In this document: piece by piece, positions 9,376 to 17,237 of the stretch | Layout of the letters: each line of letters starts with the position of its first letter | How positions within the stretch are numbered: position 1 is the stretch's first letter | Made by a program: the position numbers and the translations under genes | The notes under the pieces: generated by a model | Told to the model about the DNA's origin: nothing | What the model saw: the letters and a program-made list of their open reading frames with translations, nothing else | Databases searched by the model: none | From: Arthrobacter sp. UNC362MFTsu5.1 | Lineage (GTDB): Bacteria; Actinomycetota; Actinomycetes; Actinomycetales; Micrococcaceae | Direction: 5' to 3' | Assembly: GCF_000685965.1 (NCBI RefSeq) | Contig: NZ_JMLE01000032.1 | Span: forward strand, 1 to 47,594 | DNA length: 47,594 bases

Positions 9376-10206
9376 ATGGCCTGGCGGCCGCAGCCCAATG
9401 ACCGCTTCTACCGTTTCATCGTAGGGACCGGACTGGCGCTGCGCCGGTTCTTCCGGATCCGCGTCATCGTCACGGGCCGGGAACACCTGCCGCTGCCGGG
9501 GCCCCTCAACGGTCCGTCGCGCCAGGTGGTGCCGGGTGAGGGAGCCGTCGTCGCCATCACCCATTTCGGCTACCTCGATTTTGCCTTCGCCGAGATGCTC
9601 CTGTGGAACCACAACCGGGCCGAGCTGCGCTACCTGGTGACCCAGGGCGCGGCCGACCATTGGCTCGCCGGTCCGGCCATCAGCGCTGCCGGGCATGTGG
9701 TGGTTCCGTACGGTTCGGGCAGCGGCGCGTATGACGCCGCCGTCGCGAAACTACACGCGGGCGAGTACATCGCCGTCCTTCCCGAGGCGGGCGTCAGCCG
9801 CAGCTTCACGGTCCGCGACTGCAAAACCGGAGCCGTCAGGATGGCGGCGGAAGCCGGCGTGCCGATCATTCCCGTTTCGGTGTGGGGAGCGCACCGGCTG
9901 ATGACCCGCCGCCACGGGTTCTCACCTTTTCGCGCCTGGCGCGCGCCCGTCCGGATCCACGTGGGCGAGCCCCTGCTGCCGGGGGATTTGCCCGATCCCG
10001 TCCGTGACGCCCAGCCTGCCACCGAACGGCTGCGGAGCATCCTGCAGGCCGGAATCGACGCCGCCATTGCGGACTTTCCGCTCGCGCCCCGGCCCGGCGC
10101 CTGGTGGATGCCGGCGCACTTGGGCGGCGGTGCTCCCACCGACGCCGAACGCCAGCGGCTGGATAAGGCGGAGGGTCCCCGGCGCGCGGGTGGGCGGCGC
10201 GCTTAG
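9376..10206 (+). CDS. 1-acyl-sn-glycerol-3-phosphate acyltransferase-like protein (PlsC family)
   Basis: Acyltransferase that would transfer a fatty acyl group to a lipid acceptor at the membrane. The HX4D catalytic motif is H63-FGYL-D68. The substrate-binding block usually written as EGTRS appears as PEAGVSRS (136-143). VPIIPVSVWG is the fourth motif. A hydrophobic N-terminal segment (14-32) may anchor it. The 276 residues fit the family. It begins one base after the stop of the DUF1295 gene, so the pair is almost certainly translationally coupled. The acceptor (lysophosphatidate or other) cannot be determined from sequence. Confidence 0.9.
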   Translation: MAWRPQPNDRFYRFIVGTGLALRRFFRIRVIVTGREHLPLPGPLNGPSRQVVPGEGAVVAITHFGYLDFAFAEMLLWNHNRAELRYLVTQGAADHWLAGPAISAAGHVVVPYGSGSGAYDAAVAKLHAGEYIAVLPEAGVSRSFTVRDCKTGAVRMAAEAGVPIIPVSVWGAHRLMTRRHGFSPFRAWRAPVRIHVGEPLLPGDLPDPVRDAQPATERLRSILQAGIDAAIADFPLAPRPGAWWMPAHLGGGAPTDAERQRLDKAEGPRRAGGRRA

Positions 10207-10286
10207 GCAGGCAGAGCCGGGCCTTGGCTAGGCTCCATGGGTACGCAAGCACAATTGCACACACTCAATGGAGAGGGATCCTTCCT

Positions 10287-11747
10287 GTGGCAGACACAGT
10301 CCTGACAAGAAGCGAGATCGACGAACGCGGCCTGGCCCGCCTGGCCCAAAGGCTGGCGGCATGGACGGAAAAGTAGTTCCCGGATGCCTATATCTTCGCG
10401 CTGGCCGGCGTGGTCCTCATAGCCGTAGCTGCCCTCGCGATCGGCGCCTCACCGCAATCCATCGCCGATTCCTTCGGCAACGGATTCTGGGACCTCACAG
10501 CATTCACGCTGCAGATGTCCATGGTGGTCCTCACCGGCTACGTGGTGGCCACCTCTCCCCCGGTGGCCAAGCTCATCGACCGGCTCGCGCTGGTCCCGTC
10601 CACCGCCCGGACCGCCGTGAGCTTCGTGGCGATGCTGTCGATGTCCGTGTCCTTCCTGAACTGGGGCCTTAGCCTGATCTTTGGCGGCCTGCTGGCGCGT
10701 GCCATCGCGCGGCGCAAGGATCTGTCCGTGGACTACCGGGCGCTCGGTGCGGCCGCCTTCATGGGCCTGGGCGCCGTGTGGGCGCTGGGGCTGTCATCGT
10801 CGGCCGCCCAGTTGCAGGCCACCGCAGCTTCCCTGCCGCCTGCCCTCCTCAAGATCACCGGGGTCCTGGATTTCGGCACCACCATCTTCACCTGGCAGTC
10901 GCTGCTCACCCTGGCCATCCTCATGGCGCTGACCACGGTGATCGCCCATTTCTCGGCTCCGCGCGGCGCGGCGGTGCGCACGGCCGCGGATCTCGGTGTG
11001 GACCTCGACGACGAACCCAGCGAACCCGAGCCGCGGTCCCGGCCCGGGGAATGGCTGGAATACAGCGTGATCCTGCCGGTCCTGGCGGGGATCCTGACAT
11101 TGGGCTGGCTGGTCTCCCAGTTCCTCACGAAGCCGTTCCTGACGGTGGTCAGCAGCCTCAACGGCTACCTGCTCGTGTTCCTCATCCTGGGCCTGGTGCT
11201 GCACCGGACCCCGCGGAACTTCCTGCAGGCAGTGACCAAAGCGGTTCCGGCGACCGCAGGCATCCTAGTGCAGTTTCCGCTCTACGCAGCCATGGCCGCC
11301 ATCCTCACGAAGGCCACCGGCCACGGGGGCATGTCATTGTCGGCACATTTGGCCGAATTCTTCTCGGACATCGGCGGCGGCGGTGCATTCGCCGTCGTGA
11401 TTGCCCTCTACACGGCCCTGCTGGGACTGTTTGTGCCCTCCGGCGGCGGGAAGTGGCTCGTGGAGGCGCCGTACGTGATGCAGGCGGCGACGGATGTGAA
11501 CATGAACCTGGGCTGGACCGTCCAGATCTACAACATCGCCGAGGCGCTGCCCAACCTGATCAACCCGTTCTTCATGCTGCCGCTGCTCGCCGTGCTCAAA
11601 CTGCGGGCCCGTGACCTGGTGGGCTTCACGTTCCTGCAGTTCGTGTTCCACCTGCCCGTGGTGCTCCTGCTGGTGTGGCTGCTGGGAATGACGTTCGACT
11701 TCGTTCCTCCGGTGATCCCCAAAGTAGCTGGCCTTAAACCACATTGA
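10287..11747 (+). pseudogene. Short-chain fatty acid transporter (AtoE/TIGR00366-like) interrupted by an in-frame TAG
   Basis: Multipass permease of the AtoE-type short-chain fatty acid transporter family, about 10-12 membrane segments, ending at TGA 11745-11747. Family-like stretches include FVPSGGGKW and EALPNLINPFFMLP. Translation should begin at GTG 10287, with GAGAGG 10 bases upstream. Codon 30 is TAG (10374-10376), between WTEK and FPDAYIFAL. The frame is open on both sides, so one base change from TGG (Trp) would restore an intact 486-residue protein. A restart at GTG 10410 would lose the cytoplasmic N-terminus and part of the first membrane helix. A TAGGCT hexamer at 10229-10234 is a possible -10 box. 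Either a recent nonsense mutation or a sequencing error. Confidence 0.85.
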
Positions 11748-11789
11748 CCCGCAGCTGACGCCGATTTCGACGGCGCCCGCTGCGGGTCA
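11745..11789. terminator. Hairpin terminator between convergent genes
   Basis: Perfect 11-bp arms TGACCCGCAGC (11745-11755) and GCTGCGGGTCA (11779-11789), with an inner CGCCG/CGGCG stem. It starts at the transporter stop codon and lies just downstream of the convergent GNAT gene, so it can serve both strands. There is a T-rich patch (TTGGTTGG) on the plus-strand side. Confidence 0.8.
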
Positions 11790-11801
11790 GTTGGTTGGTG
11801 C

Positions 11802-12809
11802 CTAGGCGGGGTCGGAAACCACCAGGGTTTCGCTGCCCCGGAGGCTGGCCGTGCCGCTCTCCAGCAAAGGCTCGACGACGGCACGCAGGGCAGTCATCGA
11901 ATCGTCCAGTTCCAGCACCACGGGGTGCTGGAACGCGATGAGTGCCAGCAGGTCCCGGATCGCGGCCCGGGCTTCATCGTCGGACAGCTTCGGATCGTGG
12001 CCGACGAACACATCCGTGGCCTGGCCCGACGCGGACCCCTCGCCGCCCGCCGCGCTCTCCCCGCCGGGGACAAGTTCCGCGTAGCTGATGGCGAAGGCCT
12101 CGAGCCGTCCCTTCCTGCTGGCCGGGACGCCCTGGCCGAAGGCGCTGGCCTTCGGTGCCCGGAGCACGATCGCGCCGTGCGCCCCGCTGAGTTCGTCGAG
12201 GAACAGCCGCTGCACGGTGCCGATGCTGAGCTCGCCGGGGCTGTCCCAGGTGTGGACGGCCGTGTAGTAGCGGCCCACCACGTCGCTGAGCTCCACCGAA
12301 CCGGTGGCGAGGTCCTCGATCTGTTCGGACGCCGCGGCCTCCGAACCGTCGCCGAAGACCGGCAGCTTGAGCGCCCCCGGTGCCACCACGACCAGGCGTG
12401 AACGCTGGATCGGCACCAGGCCGGCAGCTTCGGCGAACGCGGCGCCGGGCGTGCCCGGCTCCACCTTGGTCCGCAGCCTGGAAACGCCCGACGGCGCCTG
12501 GCCGGCTTCGTGCCGGAGCATGGTCAGCAGGGTGGAGCCAACGCCGGCGCGGCGGTGGTCCTTTGCGACCTCGATGTACATCCAGAGGCGTTCGGGGTGC
12601 AGCGATGCTTCGTGGACCACTGCCGCCGCGACCGGGATGGCCACGCCGTCCACGACGTCCTCGGCCACGATGCAGCGGCGCCACGGCGAGTTGCCCGAGG
12701 GCGCGAGCGTGCCGCGGAACTGCCGTGCCTGTTCGGTCTCCGGGCCGCCCCAGAGTTCGAGCAGGGCCAGGTCGTCGCCCTCGCGCCATTCGCGGTATTC
12801 GATGGCCAT
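11802..12809 (-). CDS. GNAT family N-acetyltransferase-like protein
   Basis: A 335-residue protein with an N-terminal GNAT fold. Acetyl-CoA-binding motif A is seen at KDHRRAGVGSTLL (about residues 82-94), where R-x-G-x-G/A contacts the pyrophosphate. The C-terminal half (from about residue 150) is acidic with Gly/Ser-rich segments and resembles the second half of actinobacterial two-part GNAT proteins. The gene begins two bases after the glyS stop codon, so it is translated from the glyS message. The acceptor substrate is unknown; linkage to glyS is positional only. Confidence 0.82.
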   Translation of the reverse strand: MAIEYREWREGDDLALLELWGGPETEQARQFRGTLAPSGNSPWRRCIVAEDVVDGVAIPVAAAVVHEASLHPERLWMYIEVAKDHRRAGVGSTLLTMLRHEAGQAPSGVSRLRTKVEPGTPGAAFAEAAGLVPIQRSRLVVVAPGALKLPVFGDGSEAAASEQIEDLATGSVELSDVVGRYYTAVHTWDSPGELSIGTVQRLFLDELSGAHGAIVLRAPKASAFGQGVPASRKGRLEAFAISYAELVPGGESAAGGEGSASGQATDVFVGHDPKLSDDEARAAIRDLLALIAFQHPVVLELDDSMTALRAVVEPLLESGTASLRGSETLVVSDPA

Positions 12810-12811
12810 GC

Positions 12812-14197
12812 TCAGGCGCCGATCAGCCGCGCGGCCAGGTAGCCCTCCACCTTGTCCAGGGAGACGCGTTCCTGGCTCATGGTGTCGCGTTCGCGGATGG
12901 TCACGGCCTGGTCCTCGAGGGTGTCGAAGTCCACGGTGATGCAGAACGGGGTGCCGATTTCGTCCTGGCGGCGGTAACGGCGGCCGATGGCGCCGGCGTC
13001 GTCGAAGTCGATGTTCCAGTTCTTCCGCAACTGGGTGCCCAGGGCCTTGGCCTTCGGGGACAGGTCCTCGTTGCGGCTCAGCGGCAGCACTGCGGCCTTG
13101 ACGGGGGCCAGGCGCGGGTCCAGCTTGAGCACGGTGCGGACGTCCACGCCGCCCTTGGCGTTGGGGGCCTCATCCTCGGTGTAAGCGTCGATGAGGAACG
13201 CCATGAAGGAGCGGGTCAGGCCGGCGGCGGGTTCGATCACGTACGGGGTGTAGCGCTCGTTGGTGGCCTGGTTGAAGTAGCTCAGGTCGTGGCCGGAAGC
13301 CTTGGAGTGCGTGGAGAGGTCGAAGTCCGTGCGGTTGGCGATGCCTTCAAGCTCGCCCCACTCGGAGCCCTGGAAGCCGAAGCGGTATTCGATGTCCGTG
13401 GTGCCCTTGGAGTAGTGGCTCAGCTTCTCCAGCGGGTGCTCGAAGAAACGCAGGTTCTCGGCTTTGAGGCCCAGGCCGGTGTACCAGTCCATGCGTTCCT
13501 TCATCCAGTACTGGTGCCACTGCTCGTCCGTGCCCGGCTCGACGAAGAATTCCATTTCCATCTGCTCGAACTCACGGGTGCGGAAGATGAAGTTTCCGGG
13601 CGTGATCTCGTTGCGGAAGGACTTGCCGATCTGGCCGATGCCGAACGGCGGCTTCTTCCGGGAGGTGGTGAGCACGTTGTTGAAGTTCACGAAGATGCCC
13701 TGCGCGGTTTCCGGGCGCAGGTAGTGCATGCCTTCCTCGCTGGCCACCGGGCCGAGGAAGGTCTTGAGCAGGCCGGAGAATTCCTGGGGCTCGGTCCATT
13801 CGCCGCGGGTGCCGCAGTTGGCGCAGGCGATGTCCTTCAGGCCGTTTTCGGCCGGACGGCCCTTCTTTTCCTCGTACTCTTCTTCGAGGTGGTCGGCGCG
13901 GTAGCGCTTGTGACAGGAGAGGCACTCCACCAGCGGATCGGAGAAGACCTCCACGTGGCCGGAGGCTTCCCAGACCTGGCGGGGCAGGATCACGGAAGAG
14001 TCCAGGCCCACTACGTCCTCGCGGCCGCGGACTACCGACTGCCACCACTGGCGCTTGATGTTTTCCTTCAGCTCGGCGCCGAGGGGCCCGTAGTCCCAGG
14101 CAGAACGGGAGCCACCATAGATTTCACCGGCCTGGAAAACGAAGCCCCTCCTCTTGGAGAGGGAGATGACCTGGTCGAGAACGGATTTTGCTGCCAT
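12812..14197 (-). CDS. glyS: Glycine--tRNA ligase (homodimeric type)
   Basis: Class II aminoacyl-tRNA synthetase that charges tRNA-Gly. It is the single-chain, alpha2 type found in actinobacteria and eukaryotes (461 aa). Early GlyRS signatures are GFVFQAGEIYGG and WDYGPLG. Two CxxC pairs (C92/C95 and C125/C128) form a zinc-binding insertion. Motif 2 is FRNEITP, and motif 3 comes with GLTRSF. The C-terminal anticodon-binding domain begins near residue 355. I chose ATG 14197 because GGAG lies 6 bases upstream; a start four codons earlier lacks such a site. The leader may be structured (see 14198-14275). The GNAT gene follows two bases downstream. Confidence 0.96.
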   Translation of the reverse strand: MAAKSVLDQVISLSKRRGFVFQAGEIYGGSRSAWDYGPLGAELKENIKRQWWQSVVRGREDVVGLDSSVILPRQVWEASGHVEVFSDPLVECLSCHKRYRADHLEEEYEEKKGRPAENGLKDIACANCGTRGEWTEPQEFSGLLKTFLGPVASEEGMHYLRPETAQGIFVNFNNVLTTSRKKPPFGIGQIGKSFRNEITPGNFIFRTREFEQMEMEFFVEPGTDEQWHQYWMKERMDWYTGLGLKAENLRFFEHPLEKLSHYSKGTTDIEYRFGFQGSEWGELEGIANRTDFDLSTHSKASGHDLSYFNQATNERYTPYVIEPAAGLTRSFMAFLIDAYTEDEAPNAKGGVDVRTVLKLDPRLAPVKAAVLPLSRNEDLSPKAKALGTQLRKNWNIDFDDAGAIGRRYRRQDEIGTPFCITVDFDTLEDQAVTIRERDTMSQERVSLDKVEGYLAARLIGA

Positions 14198-14324
14198 GGG
14201 GAACTCCAATTTCTACAGGGCCGCTGGGTGCGGTCCGCGCGGTTTCTAGGCCCCTGTACCCGGCTGGTTGCCGGGCGGGGCGGTACGAAGGAAAGATGTG
14301 CAGGAAGCTGCGTGTCCTAGCCTA
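14198..14324 (-). promoter_or_regulatory. Structured leader of glyS
   Basis: Two inverted repeats lie 5' of glyS: CCCGGC-AACCA-GCCGGG (14259-14275), and TACAGGG (14214-14220) pairing with the matching CCCTGTA (14252-14258). TAGGCT (14319-14324, minus strand) resembles a -10 box and would give a leader of about 115 bases. I do not see a canonical T-box sequence, so a tRNA-sensing leader is not supported. The structure may be incidental in GC-rich DNA. Confidence 0.35.
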
Positions 14325-15332
14325 CCGGCCCGGCTGCCGCTTGAGGGCGCCGCGCGGCCACGGAAGGGTGGCCAGGACGATCGCACCGAGGGTCAGGACG
14401 GTGCCGAGGATCGTGGGCAGGGCCACCACCGTGCCGGGCGCGGGAAAGGCGAGGTCCAGCCCCAGTGACCCCAGCAACTGGCCCGCGATCATGCCCAGCC
14501 CGGTGACCAGGACCCCCAGGCTTCGGACCAGCAGTGCGCCCAGCCCGATGAACGCGCAGCCCATGGGACCGCCGAGGTAGTACCACCATTCGGCCGGCAG
14601 CCCGTTGCCGGGCCCGGCGACCGCCAGCTTGATCAGCAGGGCCAGCCACAACACCGTGGCGCCGGAGATGAAGTTCACCAAGGTGGCCGCGATGGGGGTG
14701 CCGTAGTGCACCGTGGCCGTCCCGTTCATGGCCTGCTGGAAGCTCATCAGGAACCCGGCGATAACGGGCAGGAGCACCGGGAGGAGCAGCTGCGCCGGGT
14801 CGGTGCCGGCGCCCCCGGAGCCGGTGCCGGAACCCCCGAACCGCGGGGACACGGCCCACGCGACGGCGGCGATGGTCAGCACTGTGCCGATGACGCGGAT
14901 GGCGGTGACGGACTTCTTGCCGGCGGGGCCGATCCCGAGCCGGTCCACCAGCAGCCCGCTGAGCGTCTGCCCGGTGACGGTGGCTACCGTAAACAGCGCC
15001 ACGCCCAGCAGGCCAACGGTGAAGGTCTGCGCGAACACAAAGAACGCGCCGATGCCGCCGGCCATTACGTAGACCGGGGGAAACCGGCGTTCCCGGACCG
15101 CAGGAAGGATCTGGGCGAGCCCCCGGCGTCCCCGCGGCAGGACCAGCGAGACCAGGACCATCACGATCAGTCCGGTGGTGAAACTCACTACCGCGGCGGC
15201 AATGCCGTCATCCAGCCGGGCGCCCAGTGCGCCGTTGATCCGGCCCTGGACGGGGATGGCGAGTCCGGCGGCTACGGCAATCGGCAGTCCTGCAAGGAGG
15301 GGCAGACGGGGTGCATGGGTCACTGGATTCAC
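14322..15332 (-). CDS. DMT superfamily transporter (DUF606/YdcZ type)
   Basis: A 336-residue membrane protein with about ten hydrophobic helices in two similar halves. Each half carries the DUF606-like start: an N-half GLAIPVQGRINGALGARL and a C-half QQAMNGTATVHYGTPIAATL. A Gly/Ser/Thr-rich loop around residues 165-180 separates them. DUF606 pairs are thought to be drug/metabolite exporters, but the substrate is unknown. It ends upstream of glyS on the same strand and is divergent from the S4-domain gene, whose start is 24 bases away. Confidence 0.85.
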   Translation of the reverse strand: MNPVTHAPRLPLLAGLPIAVAAGLAIPVQGRINGALGARLDDGIAAAVVSFTTGLIVMVLVSLVLPRGRRGLAQILPAVRERRFPPVYVMAGGIGAFFVFAQTFTVGLLGVALFTVATVTGQTLSGLLVDRLGIGPAGKKSVTAIRVIGTVLTIAAVAWAVSPRFGGSGTGSGGAGTDPAQLLLPVLLPVIAGFLMSFQQAMNGTATVHYGTPIAATLVNFISGATVLWLALLIKLAVAGPGNGLPAEWWYYLGGPMGCAFIGLGALLVRSLGVLVTGLGMIAGQLLGSLGLDLAFPAPGTVVALPTILGTVLTLGAIVLATLPWPRGALKRQPGR

Positions 15333-15356
15333 CTTACGTCAGGCATCATTGCTTGT

Positions 15357-15593
15357 ATGAGCAACCCGGAAATCGAAGACATCCCCATCCGCGACGACAT
15401 GATCCGCCTGGGCCAGCTCCTGAAGCTGGCCAGCCTCGTGGAGGACGGCGTTGAGGCCACGGAGCTGATCAAGAACGGACTGGTCAAGGTCAACGGCGAC
15501 ATCGACGACCGCCGCGGCCGGCAGCTTCACCACGGCGACACGGTCACCGTGAACGGCCGGACCGTGCGGATTCTGACTCCCGCCGGTTCCTAG
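15357..15593 (+). CDS. Small S4-domain RNA-binding protein
   Basis: A 78-residue protein made up almost entirely of one S4 fold, the RNA-binding module also seen in ribosomal protein S4 and pseudouridine synthases. The core LGQLLKLASLVEDG...VKVNG and the basic RRGRQLHHGD loop are typical of YbcJ/YaaA-like S4 proteins. ATG 15357 is the first in-frame start after the divergent promoter region; no clear Shine-Dalgarno is seen. The RNA target is unknown. Confidence 0.85.
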   Translation: MSNPEIEDIPIRDDMIRLGQLLKLASLVEDGVEATELIKNGLVKVNGDIDDRRGRQLHHGDTVTVNGRTVRILTPAGS

Positions 15594-15609
15594 CCGTTAC
15601 TGCGCTGGA

Positions 15610-16269
15610 CTACTTCTTCAGCACCTCGTGGGTGAGGAACTCTGAAACGTGGCCGATCTCCTGCTGGTTGATCCCGTGCCACATCCCTGTGTAGAGGACC
15701 TTCGTCAGCTTCACGTGCTTCCGCACCCAGCCCATGGTGTATTCGATCTTGTCCTGGGTGATGACGGGGTCCTGCTGGTCGCGGCCCCAGAACAGCGGGA
15801 CGCTGCCGTCCAGTTCGTCGTCCCGGAACGTCGGGTCCCCTCCGGCGTTCACTGCAAAGCCGGAAAGCCCGACGACGGCGGCGAAGTCCGCCGGGCGCTG
15901 CCTCAGCAGCGTGGTGGCCATCGCCATTCCCATGGAGAACCCGAGCAACGTGACGGACGGGTGGTCACCTTTGACGCCGTCGAGCCAGTCCAGCACAAAG
16001 GCGGATGCATCCTTAACGGCATCGAGTGAATAGTCGGCGGAGTCCGTCAGCGGGAACCAGGTGAACCCCGGGCCCATGGCGATGGGGGCGCGGACCGACG
16101 CCACCGCAAAATCACCGGGCAACAGATCCGCAAGGCTGAGCAGGTCCTGTTCGTTGGCACCGTAGCCGTGCAGCAGGACCAGGAGTGGCTTACCCGAGCG
16201 CTCATCGTCAGGAGTGGACCACAGGACAACAGGGGCAGTGGAAACGTCGGCTTCAGTCATGGGTTCCAT
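15610..16269 (-). CDS. Phospholipase/carboxylesterase family hydrolase
   Basis: A 219-residue alpha/beta hydrolase of the Abhydrolase_2 (carboxylesterase/thioesterase) type. The triad is S112 in GFSMGM, D167 in GRDQQDPVI and H198 in MWHGINQQEI. The oxyanion loop is LLHGYGANEQDL. There is no signal peptide, so it acts in the cytoplasm. ATG 16269 has GGAGG 11 bases upstream; an ATG three codons later is an alternative. It is divergent from the SGNH hydrolase and shares with it an operator-like region (16277-16318). Physiological ester substrate unknown. Confidence 0.9.
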   Translation of the reverse strand: MEPMTEADVSTAPVVLWSTPDDERSGKPLLVLLHGYGANEQDLLSLADLLPGDFAVASVRAPIAMGPGFTWFPLTDSADYSLDAVKDASAFVLDWLDGVKGDHPSVTLLGFSMGMAMATTLLRQRPADFAAVVGLSGFAVNAGGDPTFRDDELDGSVPLFWGRDQQDPVITQDKIEYTMGWVRKHVKLTKVLYTGMWHGINQQEIGHVSEFLTHEVLKK

Positions 16270-16276
16270 TCTTGCA

Positions 16277-16318
16277 GTTACCTCCGGGTAACAACCTACG
16301 GTGGCGTAGCTTGTTACC
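16277..16318. promoter_or_regulatory. Operator-like palindrome array between divergent hydrolase genes
   Basis: Three GTTACC half-sites occur: GTTACC (16277-16282), its complement GGTAAC (16287-16292), and GTTACC (16313-16318). The outer arms GGTAACAA (16287-16294) and TTGTTACC (16311-16318) are perfect complements, and CTACG/CGTAG (16296-16300, 16305-16309) nest inside. The site lies between the two gene starts, where a dimeric repressor could control both. The regulator is not in the window. Confidence 0.6.
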
Positions 16319-16337
16319 TACGAGGCAGGATGGAAGC

Positions 16338-17231
16338 GTGAGCGAAACTGAAGCCATTCCGAACCCGCAGGACACTGTTGATAGCCACCCCTGGGGCCGC
16401 TACGTTGCCATGGGCGATTCCTTTACCGAGGGCATCGGCGACCCGGAACCGGGAAGTCCCGGAGGGCACCGTGGCTGGGCGGACCGCGTGGCCGAGGAAC
16501 TGAGCCGCGGGCACAGCGATTTTGCCTACGCCAACCTTGCCGTGCGGGGACGGCTCCTGGAACAGATCGTGGACCAGCAACTGGCACCGTGCCTGGCCCT
16601 CAAGCCGGACCTGGTAACCCTCTCGGCCGGCGGCAACGACCTCATCCGGCCCGGCGGCGACCCTGATGCGCTGGCTGAAAAGCTGGACTCTGTGGTGCAT
16701 ATCCTCAGCCTGGGCGGCGCCACCGTGGTGTTGTTCAACGGCCCGGACACCGGTTCGTCCGTCCTGGGCAGGGTCCGCAGCAAGATCGCCATCTACAACG
16801 AAAACCTTCGCACTGTGGCCGCCCGGCACGATGCCGTCATCGCGGACATGTGGTCGCTCCGCCAGCTCAGCGATCCGCAGATGTGGGACCAGGACCGCCT
16901 GCACTTCTCGCCGTTGGGCCACCACACCATAGCGGCGATGGTGCTCGATTCACTGAACATCCAGCACACCCTGGAGCCGCTCTCCCCCAAGCCCCTCCCC
17001 CAGCGCAGCTGGCGGGAGGCGCGGTCCGGCGACCTGGTGTGGGCACGCGAATACTTCGTTCCGTGGGTTGTCCGCCGGCTCCGGCACCAGTCATCCGGGG
17101 ACGGCATCACGGCCAAGCGCCCCACGCCAGGTCCCGTCTTCGGGCCCGGAATGCCGCTGGGCTCGGGCGAGGCAGCGGGACTAGGGGCGGCTGGACTAGG
17201 GGCAGCGGGACTCGAGTCCGACCGGAAGTAG
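16338..17231 (+). CDS. SGNH/GDSL hydrolase
   Basis: A 297-residue esterase or lipase of the SGNH fold. Block I is VAMGDSFTEG, with nucleophile S28. Block III has AGGND (N100), and block V is DRLHFSPLG (D186, H189). No signal peptide is evident. The start is GTG 16338, with AGGATGG upstream; longer readings enter the divergent promoter. The roughly 100-residue tail after the catalytic domain is unusual, and near its end carries three copies of an AAGLG-type unit. Confidence 0.92.
   Translation: MSETEAIPNPQDTVDSHPWGRYVAMGDSFTEGIGDPEPGSPGGHRGWADRVAEELSRGHSDFAYANLAVRGRLLEQIVDQQLAPCLALKPDLVTLSAGGNDLIRPGGDPDALAEKLDSVVHILSLGGATVVLFNGPDTGSSVLGRVRSKIAIYNENLRTVAARHDAVIADMWSLRQLSDPQMWDQDRLHFSPLGHHTIAAMVLDSLNIQHTLEPLSPKPLPQRSWREARSGDLVWAREYFVPWVVRRLRHQSSGDGITAKRPTPGPVFGPGMPLGSGEAAGLGAAGLGAAGLESDRK
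17172..17216 (+). repeat. Three 15-bp tandem units coding AAGLG at the 3' end of the SGNH gene
   Basis: Units 17172-17186, 17187-17201 and 17202-17216 are in frame and encode AAGLG, AAGLG, AAGLE. This lengthens a Gly/Ala tail and is likely to vary in copy number between strains. Confidence 0.8.
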
Positions 17232-17237
17232 GCGCAG

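Noticed and set aside
10374..10376. Programmed TAG decoding such as pyrrolysine
   Set aside because: There is no sign of the needed machinery in the window, and the family position fits tryptophan, so a mutation or error is simpler.
12380..14320. Very long open frame on the plus strand opposite glyS and the GNAT gene
   Set aside because: It is antisense to well-supported genes, has skewed low-complexity composition and no family resemblance. High GC lowers stop frequency in opposite frames.
14198..14324. T-box riboswitch before glyS
   Set aside because: No recognisable T-box core sequence or specifier stem was found.
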